The notes under the pieces: generated by a model
What the model saw: only the letters and a program-made list of their open reading frames with translations
Databases searched by the model: none
Told to the model about the DNA's origin: nothing
In this document: one piece after another, positions 25,690 through 35,607 of the stretch
Position numbering within the stretch: position 1 is the first letter of the stretch
Layout of the letters: each line of letters starts with the position of its first letter
From: WS-2 sp036507005
GTDB taxonomy: Bacteria > Eisenbacteria > RBG-16-71-46
Direction: 5' to 3'
Length of the DNA stretch: 64,000 nt
Assembly (NCBI GenBank): GCA_036507005.1
Contig: DASXQT010000021.1
Coordinates: 1-64,000, forward strand
Made by a program: the position numbers and the translations under genes

Positions 25690-28157
25690 AGACTTATCGC
25701 AACACAGCCCTACCCGCGCTGGTCGCGCTCGCGGCCGGCCTGTGGGCGTTGTGCGGCTGCAACAAGAAGCCGGTCGTGCCGATCGTGCCGGGCAATCAGC
25801 CCCCCACTGTCCGGATCACGAGCGCGCCGCTCGACACCACGACGCGGAACTACTACGTGATCACCATCAACTGGATCGGCTTCGATCCCGACGGCCGGGT
25901 GGATCATTTCCTCCTCGCGGTCGATCCTCCCACCGATCCCGGATCCGACACGCTCTGGGAGTCGACCACGCAGAACCAGGCGACCCGGAGCTACCCGTGT
26001 CCGGACCCGGACCGGATCCGGCCGCCCGGCACGTCGCGCCCCGGCACGCCGGGGGACAGCTCCTCGGAGTTCCACGTCTTCGTGGTCAAGGCGGTGGACA
26101 ACAAGGGCCTGGCCTCCGCGCCGGTCTCGCGGGCGTTCTGGTCCTACACCGTGGCGCCCACGGTCCACATCACGGATCCGCGGGCGAGCGCGATCGGGCG
26201 CAAGTACGTGACGCCCGCGGTGCTGATCCGCTGGGAAGGCAAGGACGAAGACGGTGTGTTCACCAAGAAGCCCGTGAAGTACAAGTTCAAGATGCTCACG
26301 AACGACACCGAGGTGTCGCAGACCGCCGCGATCTCCAGTCCCGACCTGGTGCGGCGCTACTACGCGCCGCGCAACTGGGCGGGCTGGGACTCCACGGACG
26401 CCGACCATCCGGAGAAGCAGTTCACGAACCTGACCCCCGGCCCGCCGGACTACGTGTTCGTGGTGGTGGCGTTCGACGAGGCAGGCGCCTACTCGCCCAT
26501 CTTCAGCCTGGACGACAACATGCTCAACCTCCGCGTGACGTTCGCCGGCTCCAACAACCCGACGATCGGCTTCTACAACGACTTCTTCTTCTACGAGTAC
26601 CAGCAGGGCGGTTACAACTTGATCCAGGAAATCCCCCTGGAGGTGCCGGCCGGGCAGAAGATCACGTTCAACTGGTACGCCAACCCGATCCCGGGCTCCG
26701 CCATGCGCAGCTACCGCTGGGCGGTGGACATCGTGAACCTCGACGACAACACCGCCCGGACGGACGAGGAGACCGACCTCTCGCACTGGAGCGCGAAGAG
26801 CCTCCTCGTCACCTCCGCCCGGCTGGGGCCCTATCCCGGGGGCGCGGTGCACAAGCTCTACCTCGAAGCCGAGGACATCAACGGCCTGAGGAGCCTGGGG
26901 ATCGTGCGCATCAAGCCGGTGCAGGCGACCTTCGACAAGGAGCTCCTGGTGGTGGACGACACCCGCCTCTACCTGGACTACATCAACTTCGCGGGCACCC
27001 CCTGCACCCACAGCGCGAATGCCCCGCGCGGCTCCTGGCCTACGCGGGCCGAGCTCGACACGTTCCTGTTCGCCGTGGGGGGCAAGCCGTGGAGGTGCGT
27101 CCCTCCGACTTCCGGCGGGCAGACGGTCTTGAGCCCCCCCGGCCTCTTCAACGGTTACGCGTGGGACTCGCTCGGAACCAATCTGGGGATCAACGACCTC
27201 ACCATCAAGCTCTCCAAGCTGGGGCAATACCGCCACATCGTCTGGCTCGTGGACGGGAGAGGGGCGCTCAACTTCCGCCAGGGCACGTACGGCGGTGACA
27301 TCTTCGGGCCCCAGACCTCCATGCGCTACATGAACAACAATCGGCAGGCCAACACCCTGGCCACCTACGTCCGCCAGGGGGGCCTGGTCTGGCTGGCGGG
27401 AGGAGGGGCGGCCACGGCATCCATGGTCAACTTCAACAGGAACGCCAACAACGACAACTCGGAGCCGATCCCCCGCACCCTGACGTTCCGCTTCTCCGAC
27501 AACGAGCTGACGCCGGGGCACTTCATCTACGATCAGGCACACTGGCGCTCGGAGTTCAAGGAATACGTGCTCAGTCCGGGCCGGATCGTCCGTTACCTGG
27601 GGCGGTTCCGGAGCAACCCCGGGATCTACGCCGGCCTTCCTGCCGAGATGGAGAAGAAGGATGCTTCGACCGATCCGTTCGCGGTCTACGCCCCGAACCG
27701 CTCGACCACGAGCGACTTCTTCCGGAGCGATTTCGAGGTCGAGTTCCTGAGCCAGAACAACGAGATCCTCGAGGACGCCGATCCGGGCCCGGGCGAAACC
27801 TTCCAGTCCGCCCTCGACACGCTCTACAAGGCGACCTCGGTGGGCCTTCAGCCGGACACGGGCCGGGCGGGCCTCCAGAGCGCGATCATGACCTACTACC
27901 ACGGGGTCGAAAACGCCCCCTTCATCGTCACCGGCTTCAACATCTGGAACTACCGCAGGAATGAATGCAAGGCGCTCGTCGACTTCGTGCTGCAGCAGCT
28001 CTGGGCGATCTCGCCGCCGGCTCCGGTGACCGGCAGCCGCGCGTTCCTCACCCCGCCGGGGAGCCTCCGCGCCGGCCCGCCGGGGGCGTCGAGCCCGCCG
28101 GCCAAGCCGCGCGCGGCTCCCGTGCCGCGGGCTCCGGCATCCGGGTCGCGCGATTGA
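25686..28157 (+). CDS. Lipoprotein with Ig-like repeats (paralogue 2)
   Basis: An 823-residue lipoprotein with lipobox ALCGC (Cys25). The N-terminal part matches the previous protein in layout: GNQPPTVRITSAPLDTT, WIGFDPDGRVDHFLLAVD, FVVKAVDNKGLASAPVS. Further Ig-like units follow, for example PVKYKFKMLTNDTEVSQ and YVFVVVAFDEAGAYSPIF. The C-terminal third contains KELLVVDDTRLYLDYINF and YRHIVWLVDGRGALNF...LATYVRQGGLVWLAGGG, which resembles class I glutamine-amidotransferase-like folds seen in exported proteins. The end is Pro/Ala-rich. No enzymatic role can be assigned. ATGA overlap with the upstream gene indicates coupled expression. Confidence 0.75.
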   Translation: MKTYRNTALPALVALAAGLWALCGCNKKPVVPIVPGNQPPTVRITSAPLDTTTRNYYVITINWIGFDPDGRVDHFLLAVDPPTDPGSDTLWESTTQNQATRSYPCPDPDRIRPPGTSRPGTPGDSSSEFHVFVVKAVDNKGLASAPVSRAFWSYTVAPTVHITDPRASAIGRKYVTPAVLIRWEGKDEDGVFTKKPVKYKFKMLTNDTEVSQTAAISSPDLVRRYYAPRNWAGWDSTDADHPEKQFTNLTPGPPDYVFVVVAFDEAGAYSPIFSLDDNMLNLRVTFAGSNNPTIGFYNDFFFYEYQQGGYNLIQEIPLEVPAGQKITFNWYANPIPGSAMRSYRWAVDIVNLDDNTARTDEETDLSHWSAKSLLVTSARLGPYPGGAVHKLYLEAEDINGLRSLGIVRIKPVQATFDKELLVVDDTRLYLDYINFAGTPCTHSANAPRGSWPTRAELDTFLFAVGGKPWRCVPPTSGGQTVLSPPGLFNGYAWDSLGTNLGINDLTIKLSKLGQYRHIVWLVDGRGALNFRQGTYGGDIFGPQTSMRYMNNNRQANTLATYVRQGGLVWLAGGGAATASMVNFNRNANNDNSEPIPRTLTFRFSDNELTPGHFIYDQAHWRSEFKEYVLSPGRIVRYLGRFRSNPGIYAGLPAEMEKKDASTDPFAVYAPNRSTTSDFFRSDFEVEFLSQNNEILEDADPGPGETFQSALDTLYKATSVGLQPDTGRAGLQSAIMTYYHGVENAPFIVTGFNIWNYRRNECKALVDFVLQQLWAISPPAPVTGSRAFLTPPGSLRAGPPGASSPPAKPRAAPVPRAPASGSRD

Positions 28158-28165
28158 GGTCCGGC

Positions 28166-31100
28166 ATGGCGCAGGGAGTCCGCACCGGAAGGCCCGGGGC
28201 GGCCGGGATCGGGATGCTGGCGCTGGCCCTCGTGGCCGGCGCCGGCATCGGCGACCGGGCGCGCGGCGAGGTCGGCATGGAGCCCTCGATCGCCATGGAC
28301 GTCACCGGGGCCCCGTGGGTCGCGTTCTTCGACTTGTTCCGCGGCGACCTCGAGGTGGCGAATCGCAGGCCCGAGACCGGCGCCTGGACCGTGCAGCCCG
28401 TGGACTCGCGGGGCGGGGTGGGTCTCTATCCCTCGATCGCTCTGGAAAACAGGCTCGATCCGCGGATCGCCTACTACGACCAGGCGAACGGCGACCTCGT
28501 CTACGCGTCTCGCGACTCCACCGGCCAATGGGTTCGCGAGACCGTGGACGCCTCCGGCGACGTGGGCTCGTTCTGCTCGCTCGGGCTCCACGGAAGCACG
28601 CCGTCGATCAGCTACTTCGACGCCACGAACGGCGACCTCAAGTTCGCGACCCGGGGGAGCACGACGTGGAGCATCGAGGTCGTGGACGGGGCCGGGACGG
28701 TCGGACAATTCACCTCGCTCGCGCTCGACGCCTCGGGGAATCCCCGCATCGCCTACTACGACGCGACGGCCGGCACCCTCAAGCTCGCGTCGAAGGCTGC
28801 CACGTGGACCATCGAGACCGTGGATGGCCCGGGCGTCGGGCAGTTCTGCTCGCTCGTCCTCGACGCGGGGGGGAATCCGCGCATCAGCTACTTCGACGCC
28901 GGCAGCGGCGGCCACCTCAAGTTCGCGAGCCGGGCGAGCGGGGTCTGGACCCGGGAGACCGTGGACGCGGCGTCGGACGTCGGGCGCTACACGGCGCTCC
29001 GGTTCGACAACTTCAGCCGGCCCTGGATCGCCTACTACGACGCGGCGAACGGCGACCTGAAGACCGCTACGAAGCCCGGATCCTCCTGGAACATCGAGGT
29101 CGTGGACGGGGCGGGGGACGTCGGCCGGTTCGCCTCGATGGCGATGGATGCCCAGGGGTTTCCCCACGTCTGCGCCTACAGCCTGAACGCCGCCGCGATC
29201 CGCTACGGCGCGCGCATCGGGGGTCGGTGGGGCCTGGAGTACGTGGACGCGCAGCGGCGGACCGGGCGCTTCAGCTCGCTCGCGTTCGACGCGCAGGGAC
29301 AGCCGCGCGTCGGCTTCTTCGACGTCATCCACGGGGGCCTGGTCTACGCCACCCGGGCGTCCTCGGGCTGGGCGTTCGAGGCCCCGGACCCCGGCGCCCA
29401 GGCCGGGCAATACGTCTCGCTCAAGCTCGACGCGGCCGGCGAGCCCCGGCTGAGCTACTTCGACGCCGCCGCCGGCGCGCCGCGCTACGCGCGCCGCGTC
29501 GCCGGTGCCTGGTCGGTGGAGACCGTGGACGCCACGGCGGTGGCGGGGCTCTTCAGCTCACTCGCCCTCGATGCGGGAGGGGAGCCACGGATCGCCTACT
29601 TCGACGCGACGCACGAGGCGCTCAAGTACGCGAGCCGGTCCGGGGGCGTCTGGACGGTCGAAACCGTGCCCGATCCCGGGCCGGGCGTGGGGCTCTACTC
29701 CTCGCTCGCGCTGGACGGCGCGGGGAACCCGCACATCGCCTACTTCGACGGCTTCGCCGGCGACCTCAAGTACGCGAGCAAGTCCGGGTCGGCATGGACG
29801 ATCGAGACCGTCGAGGCCGCGGGGGACGTGGGCTCGTACTCGTCCCTGGCGCTGGACGCCCAGGGCCACCCCCACATCGGCTACCATGACGCGACCGCGC
29901 TGTCGGCCCGCTACGCCACGAAGCCGGACGGGACCTGGCTCCCCGAGCCCGTGGACGCGCCGGGCACCGGGGGCCAGCACACCTCGCTGGTGGTGGACGG
30001 CGGCGGCGTTCCGCACATCGCCTGGTACGACCAGCCCCACAGCAGCCTGCGCTACGCCCGCAGGGACGGCTCGTGGAGCGGCTTGCGCGAGACCGCGGAC
30101 GACATCGGGAACGTGGGCCGGTTCGCCGCGCTGGCGCTCGACGCCTCCGCCAACCCCGCCGTGGTCTGCTTCGACGCGACCGCCCGCGACCTCAAGTACG
30201 AGGTCCGGACCGGGGTCAATCTCTGGTCCCGGGAGAACCTGGACTCCGAGTTCCCCCGCGTCCACGTCTGGTCGTTCACCGGCGCGTTCGAGGACGAGAC
30301 GCATTCGCCGATCTACCGCAACGTGTGCGCCGGCCTGGTCCCGGCGCGCGCGGATTCCGCCCGTCGACAGCCTCGCACGCTGACCGTGCGCTTCCTGCGC
30401 GACCGCCGCGCCGAGTCGCGCGCCGACTTCGGCGGCTACCGCGTGTACCGTGTCACGCTCGCCCCCGACACCACGCGCATGGAGCTGGTCCGGCGGTTCT
30501 CGCGCCAGCGCGACGATTTCCTGGGGTGGTACATGTCGGTGGTGGACTCGACCGATCCCACCCTGCCCTTCAAGTGCGGCTCCGAGGTCGCGCACGACAG
30601 CGTCGCCACGTTCGTGGATCCCGACTCCAGCGGCCACTACGAGAAGGTGTGCCCCATCCCCCTCGTCAACAACCGCTGCGTCCTGGACTCGGTGTGGCGG
30701 CTGGTTTCTCCGCCCGGCCCGCACGACGGGATCCCGACCTTCTACGCAATTACGATCGAGGGTCGCAACATCGGCCTGGAGGGGACCTTCGAGGATCTCT
30801 ACGTGCCGGGCTCGCAGCCCGACACGCGCAGGGACTATGCGCTGTGCGCGGTCCATGGGGATCCGACCACCTGCCCGCGCATGAACCTCAACACCAAGTC
30901 GCTCAGCGTCTCGCCCCCGCCCGGCAACCCCTCGGTCGAGCCCACGGGCGGGCCGACGACCGATCTCGAGCGCATTCTGGTGGTGCCGAACCCCTTCCGC
31001 GCGGCCGAGGTGTGGGACCAGCCGGGGTCCCACGAGGTTCACTTCATCAACCTGCCGCAGCGCGCGACGATCAAGATCTACACGCTCTCGGGCGACCTCG

Positions 31101-31285
31101 TGGTCCAGCTCGAGCACAACGACCCGGTGCGCGACTTCGAGCGCTGGGACCTCAAGAACGGCAAGGGCCGCGACATCGCCTCCGGGATCTACATCTACCG
31201 GATCGAGAGCCCGCGCTGCGATGCCTGCGTGCCACCCGTCCCCGTGGCCCTCAGCCTCCAGAACCGGATGGTCGTGATCCGCTGA
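28166..31285 (+). CDS. Exported 14-repeat protein (probable double beta-propeller) with FlgD-like C-terminus
   Basis: A 1039-residue protein with a hydrophobic N-terminal export signal (AAGIGMLALALVAGAGIG). From about residue 32 to 695 it is made of 14 tandem units of about 47 residues with the pattern VG.(Y/F).SLALD..G.P.IAYYDA..GDLKYA.(R/K)...W..E.VD. Such blade-like units usually form beta-propellers, and 14 fits two seven-bladed rings. A long linker follows, then a FlgD-like domain (RATIKIYTLSGDLVVQL, WDLKNGKGRDIASGIYIYRIE). ATG 28166 is used; a TTG at 28154 overlapping the previous stop is also possible. Probably a surface binding or sensing protein. Confidence 0.8.
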   Translation: MAQGVRTGRPGAAGIGMLALALVAGAGIGDRARGEVGMEPSIAMDVTGAPWVAFFDLFRGDLEVANRRPETGAWTVQPVDSRGGVGLYPSIALENRLDPRIAYYDQANGDLVYASRDSTGQWVRETVDASGDVGSFCSLGLHGSTPSISYFDATNGDLKFATRGSTTWSIEVVDGAGTVGQFTSLALDASGNPRIAYYDATAGTLKLASKAATWTIETVDGPGVGQFCSLVLDAGGNPRISYFDAGSGGHLKFASRASGVWTRETVDAASDVGRYTALRFDNFSRPWIAYYDAANGDLKTATKPGSSWNIEVVDGAGDVGRFASMAMDAQGFPHVCAYSLNAAAIRYGARIGGRWGLEYVDAQRRTGRFSSLAFDAQGQPRVGFFDVIHGGLVYATRASSGWAFEAPDPGAQAGQYVSLKLDAAGEPRLSYFDAAAGAPRYARRVAGAWSVETVDATAVAGLFSSLALDAGGEPRIAYFDATHEALKYASRSGGVWTVETVPDPGPGVGLYSSLALDGAGNPHIAYFDGFAGDLKYASKSGSAWTIETVEAAGDVGSYSSLALDAQGHPHIGYHDATALSARYATKPDGTWLPEPVDAPGTGGQHTSLVVDGGGVPHIAWYDQPHSSLRYARRDGSWSGLRETADDIGNVGRFAALALDASANPAVVCFDATARDLKYEVRTGVNLWSRENLDSEFPRVHVWSFTGAFEDETHSPIYRNVCAGLVPARADSARRQPRTLTVRFLRDRRAESRADFGGYRVYRVTLAPDTTRMELVRRFSRQRDDFLGWYMSVVDSTDPTLPFKCGSEVAHDSVATFVDPDSSGHYEKVCPIPLVNNRCVLDSVWRLVSPPGPHDGIPTFYAITIEGRNIGLEGTFEDLYVPGSQPDTRRDYALCAVHGDPTTCPRMNLNTKSLSVSPPPGNPSVEPTGGPTTDLERILVVPNPFRAAEVWDQPGSHEVHFINLPQRATIKIYTLSGDLVVQLEHNDPVRDFERWDLKNGKGRDIASGIYIYRIESPRCDACVPPVPVALSLQNRMVVIR

Positions 31286-31314
31286 TCGAGCTTCCCCCCG
31301 GACCCCGCCCGCGC

Positions 31315-32334
31315 ATGCAGCTCCTGATCGAGGTGATCGTCCGGCGCGGGGCGATCGCGGAGTCGCACCACGCGATGCAGGCCGAGGTGTGCGACGCGCG
31401 CGGCGTGAGCGTCGCGCGCACCGCCGAGGCCGATCGCGCCACGACCTTCCGCTCCAGCGCCAAGCCCTTCCAGCTCCTGCCGCTGGTCGAGCGCGGTCAC
31501 GCCGATCGCGCCGGCCTGAGCGACGAGGAGCTGGCGGTCATGGCGGCCTCGCACACCGGGAGCCCCTACCACGTCGGGCTGGTGCGCGGCCTCCTCGACC
31601 GGCTGGACCTGCCGGCGCGGCTGCTGGCGTGCGGTTATCACGAGCCGTCCGATCCGGAGTCGCAGGCCCGTCTCGCCGCTCATCCCGGAGAGCGCTCGCC
31701 GCTCTACAACAACTGCTCGGGCAAGCACGCGGGGATGCTGCTGCTGGCGCGCTCCGAGGGCTGGCCGCTCGAGGGCTACGAGAAGGCCGAGCATCCGGTG
31801 CAGCGGCTGATGCGCCGCACCGTGGCCGAGGTGTGCGGGATGGATCCGGCCGCGGTCGCGGTGGCGGTGGACGGTTGCAGCGCGAGCGTCTTCGGCCTGC
31901 CGCTCGCCGCCATGGCGCGCGCCTACGCGGTGCTCTCGGCGGCGCGCGCCGAGGGCGACGCGCGCGCGCGCGCGCTCGATCGCATCCGCCGCGCCATGCA
32001 GCGTTACCCGATGGCGGTCGGCGGGCGGGGCCGCTTCAGCACCACGCTCATGGAGGCGGGCGGCGGGCGGTGGGTGGCGAAGGGCGGGGCGGAGGGCCTG
32101 CAGTGCGTCGGCATCCCGGGACGCGGCCTGGGGCTTGCGCTCAAGTGCGAGGACGGGCAGGGGCGCGGCGTCGCTCCGGCGGTGATCGCGCTGCTCGAGC
32201 AGATCGGCGAGATCGGCGCCGCCGACCGCGAGCGGCTGCGCGACCTGGCGCGTCCTGTGCTGCGCAATCACGCCGGGCTCGAGGTCGGGTTCCTCGAGAC
32301 CTCGATCCGCGTGGCCTCCCCGGCCGCCCGCTGA
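31315..32334 (+). CDS. Asparaginase II family protein
   Basis: A 339-residue protein of the asparaginase II family (PF06089, the rhizobial-type enzyme), which hydrolyses L-asparagine to aspartate and ammonia. Conserved segments: IEVIVRRGAIAESHH, TTFRSSAKPFQLLPLVE, MAASHTGSPYHVGLVRGLL, LYNNCSGKHAGMLLLAR, VDGCSASVFGLPL, KGGAEGLQCVGIPGRGLGL and KCEDGQGRGVAPAV. No signal peptide, so it is likely cytosolic, unlike its neighbours. It sits 29 bp after the propeller gene and 4 bp before the subtilase. Confidence 0.9.
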   Translation: MQLLIEVIVRRGAIAESHHAMQAEVCDARGVSVARTAEADRATTFRSSAKPFQLLPLVERGHADRAGLSDEELAVMAASHTGSPYHVGLVRGLLDRLDLPARLLACGYHEPSDPESQARLAAHPGERSPLYNNCSGKHAGMLLLARSEGWPLEGYEKAEHPVQRLMRRTVAEVCGMDPAAVAVAVDGCSASVFGLPLAAMARAYAVLSAARAEGDARARALDRIRRAMQRYPMAVGGRGRFSTTLMEAGGGRWVAKGGAEGLQCVGIPGRGLGLALKCEDGQGRGVAPAVIALLEQIGEIGAADRERLRDLARPVLRNHAGLEVGFLETSIRVASPAAR

Positions 32335-32338
32335 CCGC

Positions 32339-34210
32339 GTGCACCGGCGGCGAGGCGGGGGCGTCCGCGTGATCGGCGGGATTCGCCCGCGGCCGGGCCG
32401 GCGCGCGCGGGCGCTGGCGCTCGCGCTCGGCTTCGCGGCCGCGGGTGCCCTGCCGGCCGGCGCCGCGGGGGGCGACCTCGCCGGGCTCGCGAAGCTGGCC
32501 CCGGGCCTGATCGCGGCGCGCGAGAGCATGGACACCATGACGGTGTGGGTGAGCTTCGCGGACAAGGGGGAGCCGGCCGAGCTGGCCGCGGCGCTCGGGG
32601 CGGCGCGCGCCTCGCTCACCCCCCGCGCCCTCGCGCGCAGGGAGCGGGCGGGCGTGCGGCCGCTGGTGGACGAGCGCGACGTGCCGGTGCCCGCGCGCGA
32701 TCTCGAAGCGCTCGCCGCGCTCGGCCTCCGTCCGTTCGCGGTCTCGCGATGGCTCAACCGCGCGGCGGTGCGCGTGCCGGGGACGCGCCTCGCGGAGGTC
32801 GCCTCCCTGCCCTGCGTCGGGCGCCTCGCCCCGGTGGAGAGCGCGCGGGTCTCGCCCGATCCGGCGCGGGCGGCCGCGGCGCCGCCTCCGGAGCGCGCGG
32901 CGCTGCCCGGCGCCGCCGCGGCGATCGCGTACGGGCGCACCGCGGCCGCGCTCGCACAGCTCGACGTCGCCGCGTTCCACGACTCGGGCTACGCCGGCGC
33001 CGGCGTGCTGGTGTGCATCCTGGACGAGGGCTTCAACGGGCACGACACCCACGAAGCGCTGCGCGACCACGTGATCGCTCCCGGCTTCCAGCGCGACTTC
33101 GTGGACGGCGACTGGGACGTGACCTCGCCCGGAAACGACGCCACCTTCTTCCACGGATCGGCGGTGATGGGCTGCCTGGGCGGATCGAAGCCCGGGACCT
33201 ACGTCGGCCCGGCCTTCGCGGCCACCTTCGCGCTGGGCCGCACCGAGATCCACTCGGCCGAGAAGCGGGTCGAGATGCTCTACTGGGGCCTGGGCGCCGA
33301 ATGGGCCGACAGCCTGGGCGCCGACATCATCTCGTCTTCGCTCGGCTACTCCGAGTTCGACGCCCCCGACGCGGACTACACCTACGCGGACATGAACGGC
33401 CATACCACCGACATCTCGCGCTACGCCGAGATCGCGGCCAGCAAGGGCATCCTGGTGGTGAACGCGGTCGGCAACGAGGGCAACAAGACGTGGCACTTTC
33501 TCGTCGCCCCCGCGGACGTGAAGGGCGACAGCCTGATCGCGGTGGGCGCCGTGGACGGGCTCGGCCGCCCGGCCGCGTTCTCCTCCTTCGGGCCGAGCGC
33601 CGACGGACGCATCAAGCCCGACCTGGCCGCGCCGGGGGTGTTCGTGCCCGCGGTGTACGTGCCGCTCGGCGCGCAGGGGTACGACGCGCTGGACGGCACC
33701 TCGCTCGCGACCCCGTTCGTGGCCGGCCTCGCCGCGTGCCTGATGCAGGCGCGCCCGGCGTGGCGGCCGGTCGACATCATCCGCGCGCTGCGCGAGACCG
33801 CCTCGCAGGCGTCGCGCCCCGACAACCGCGTGGGCTACGGGGTCCCACGCGGCGGCCGCGCGATGTGCTGGCGCCCGCCGGGCTCGGGCGAGCCGTCGCT
33901 GCCGGACGCGGTCCCCGCGGCCCAGCTGCTGGGTCCGAACCCGGCGCGCGCCGGGGGACCGCCCGCGCGGGTGCGCTTCGCCGCGGGCGGATTCATCCCG
34001 GGCCCGAGCCCGGCGCGGATCCGGGTGTTCGACCTCGTCGGCCGCAGAGTGCGCGACGTGTGGTCGGGCGCGCTGGCGCGCGGCCAGTGTCTCACCGTAT
34101 CGTGGGACGGTCGCAACGACGATGGTCACGTGCTGCACTCGGGGTTCTACTACGTATCGCTCGAGGTCGGCGGAGAGGTGACGACCGCGCGCGTGGCGTG
34201 GCTGCGCTGA
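32339..34210 (+). CDS. Exported S8 subtilisin-like serine protease with FlgD-like C-terminus
   Basis: A 623-residue subtilase. After an Arg-rich start and a signal sequence (ALALALGFAAAGALPAGAA) comes a propeptide-like region to about residue 210, then the catalytic domain: Asp229 in VCILDEGFN, His272 in FFHGSAVMG, Asn in VNAVGNEGN, and Ser455 in DGTSLATPFVAG. The triad is complete, so the enzyme should be active. The C-terminal 80 or so residues are a FlgD-like Ig domain (ARIRVFDLVGRRVRDVW, SWDGRNDDGHVLHSGFYYVSL). The GTG at 32339 lies only 4 bp after the asparaginase stop; an internal start nearer the signal peptide is possible. Confidence 0.88.
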   Translation: MHRRRGGGVRVIGGIRPRPGRRARALALALGFAAAGALPAGAAGGDLAGLAKLAPGLIAARESMDTMTVWVSFADKGEPAELAAALGAARASLTPRALARRERAGVRPLVDERDVPVPARDLEALAALGLRPFAVSRWLNRAAVRVPGTRLAEVASLPCVGRLAPVESARVSPDPARAAAAPPPERAALPGAAAAIAYGRTAAALAQLDVAAFHDSGYAGAGVLVCILDEGFNGHDTHEALRDHVIAPGFQRDFVDGDWDVTSPGNDATFFHGSAVMGCLGGSKPGTYVGPAFAATFALGRTEIHSAEKRVEMLYWGLGAEWADSLGADIISSSLGYSEFDAPDADYTYADMNGHTTDISRYAEIAASKGILVVNAVGNEGNKTWHFLVAPADVKGDSLIAVGAVDGLGRPAAFSSFGPSADGRIKPDLAAPGVFVPAVYVPLGAQGYDALDGTSLATPFVAGLAACLMQARPAWRPVDIIRALRETASQASRPDNRVGYGVPRGGRAMCWRPPGSGEPSLPDAVPAAQLLGPNPARAGGPPARVRFAAGGFIPGPSPARIRVFDLVGRRVRDVWSGALARGQCLTVSWDGRNDDGHVLHSGFYYVSLEVGGEVTTARVAWLR

Positions 34211-34242
34211 GGCGCGGCCTCGACGCCCTACATGGAGGCGGG

Positions 34243-35607
34243 ATGAAGCGAGGGGTCTGGATCGGGTTGTGGTTCTCTGCCGTGCGGTGGCTGCCCGCGC
34301 TGGCGGCCCTGGGGTGGGTGGCCGCGAGCGCGGCCCAGGACGCCCCGCCCGCGGCTCAGTCGGTGAAGCTCCCCAACGGGCTGCGGGTGCTGCTCGCTCC
34401 CGATTCGATGGCCGCCGCGGTCGACGTGGCGGTGTGCTACCGCGCGGGCACCCTGAAGGAGCTCGCCGGGACGACCGGGATCACGCACCTGATGGAGCGC
34501 TGGATGTTCCGCGGCTCGCCCCACTACGGGCCGGGAGAGCACCGGCGCCTGGTGCGCGCCGAGGGCGGGATCGCGAACACGTTCACCACGCCCGACGCCT
34601 CGTGCTTCTACGAGACCGTGCCCGCCGAAGCGCTCGAGCTCGCGCTCAAGCTCGAGGCCGACCGGATGGGGACCCTGGCGCTCACCGCCGAGGGTCTGGA
34701 GCGCGAGCGCCGGGCGGTGCACGAGGAGACCCGCCAGCTCGCGCGCGAGAGCCCGCTGGGACGCGGGCTGCTGCTGCTCTACGCCACGGTGTTCCCGGGC
34801 CACCCCTACGGCTGGCCCGTGACCGGCCGCGAGTCGGACCTCGACCGCATCACCCTCGCGGAGTGCGAGGCGTTCCAGAAGGCGAACTACGCGCCCGACA
34901 ACGCGGTGCTCACGCTGACCGGGCGCTTCGATCCGGTGCAGGCCCTGGCGCTCGTGCGCCGGCACTTCGGCGCACTCGCTTCCCATGCGGCGGCGGCCAA
35001 GCCCCCGGCCCTGCCGGAGCAGACCTCCGAGCGGCGGGCCAGCGCGCGCATCGAGGGCGAGATCCCCGTGCTGTTCGTGGGGTGGCGCGCGCCCGGCGGC
35101 GGCGACCGCTCGAGCGTTGCGCTCGACGTGCTCTCGCGCCTGCTGGCCACCGGCTCCCAGTCGCGCCTCAGGCAGGAGCTGCTGCGGTCGCCCGCGGCGT
35201 GCCTCGCGGTCGAGGGCGGCTTCGACGCGCGCCGCGAGGCTTCGCTGCTCTACGCCACCGCGATCGTGCGGCCGGACGCGGACAGCGCCGACGTCGAGAA
35301 CCGGCTGCTCGCCGAGAGCCACAAGCTGGCCTTCCTGGCCGCGGACGGACCCGAGGTCGACCGCGCCAAGCGCGAGACCGAGCTGGCGCTCATGATGAGC
35401 TGGGAGACGGTGCGCGCGCGCGGGCAGTCCCTGGGGATCGCCGCTGCGGCCTTCGGCGATTCCCGCCTGCTGGAGGAACAGCTCCGCAGCCTGCGGGAGC
35501 TCACGCCCGACGACATCCAGCGCATCGCGGCCGAGGTGCTGAAGCCCGAGCGGCGCAGCGTGGTGTGGCTCGTTCCCGGCGCGGCCGGAAAGGGGGCGGC
35601 GCGATGA
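34243..35607 (+). CDS. M16-family (pitrilysin-like) protease subunit with degenerate zinc motif
   Basis: An exported 454-residue M16 peptidase homologue with a signal peptide (ALAALGWVAASAAQ). The family fold is clear: VKLPNGLRVLLAPDS, YRAGTLKELAGTTGITHL, ERERRAVHEETRQL, HPYGWPVTGRESDLDRIT, FQKANYAPDNAVLTLTG. The zinc site should read HxxEH, but here it is His82-Leu-Met-Glu85-Arg86, so the second zinc histidine is arginine. The downstream glutamate helix is kept. It may be inactive or use another metal geometry. The gene overlaps the second M16 gene by ATGA, the usual arrangement for two-subunit M16 proteases. Confidence 0.88.
   Translation: MKRGVWIGLWFSAVRWLPALAALGWVAASAAQDAPPAAQSVKLPNGLRVLLAPDSMAAAVDVAVCYRAGTLKELAGTTGITHLMERWMFRGSPHYGPGEHRRLVRAEGGIANTFTTPDASCFYETVPAEALELALKLEADRMGTLALTAEGLERERRAVHEETRQLARESPLGRGLLLLYATVFPGHPYGWPVTGRESDLDRITLAECEAFQKANYAPDNAVLTLTGRFDPVQALALVRRHFGALASHAAAAKPPALPEQTSERRASARIEGEIPVLFVGWRAPGGGDRSSVALDVLSRLLATGSQSRLRQELLRSPAACLAVEGGFDARREASLLYATAIVRPDADSADVENRLLAESHKLAFLAADGPEVDRAKRETELALMMSWETVRARGQSLGIAAAAFGDSRLLEEQLRSLRELTPDDIQRIAAEVLKPERRSVVWLVPGAAGKGAAR

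Noticed and set aside
28166..30260. CRISPR or DNA-level direct-repeat array
   Set aside because: The periodicity comes from protein repeats in a coding frame. No short identical repeats with unique spacers exist here or elsewhere in the window.
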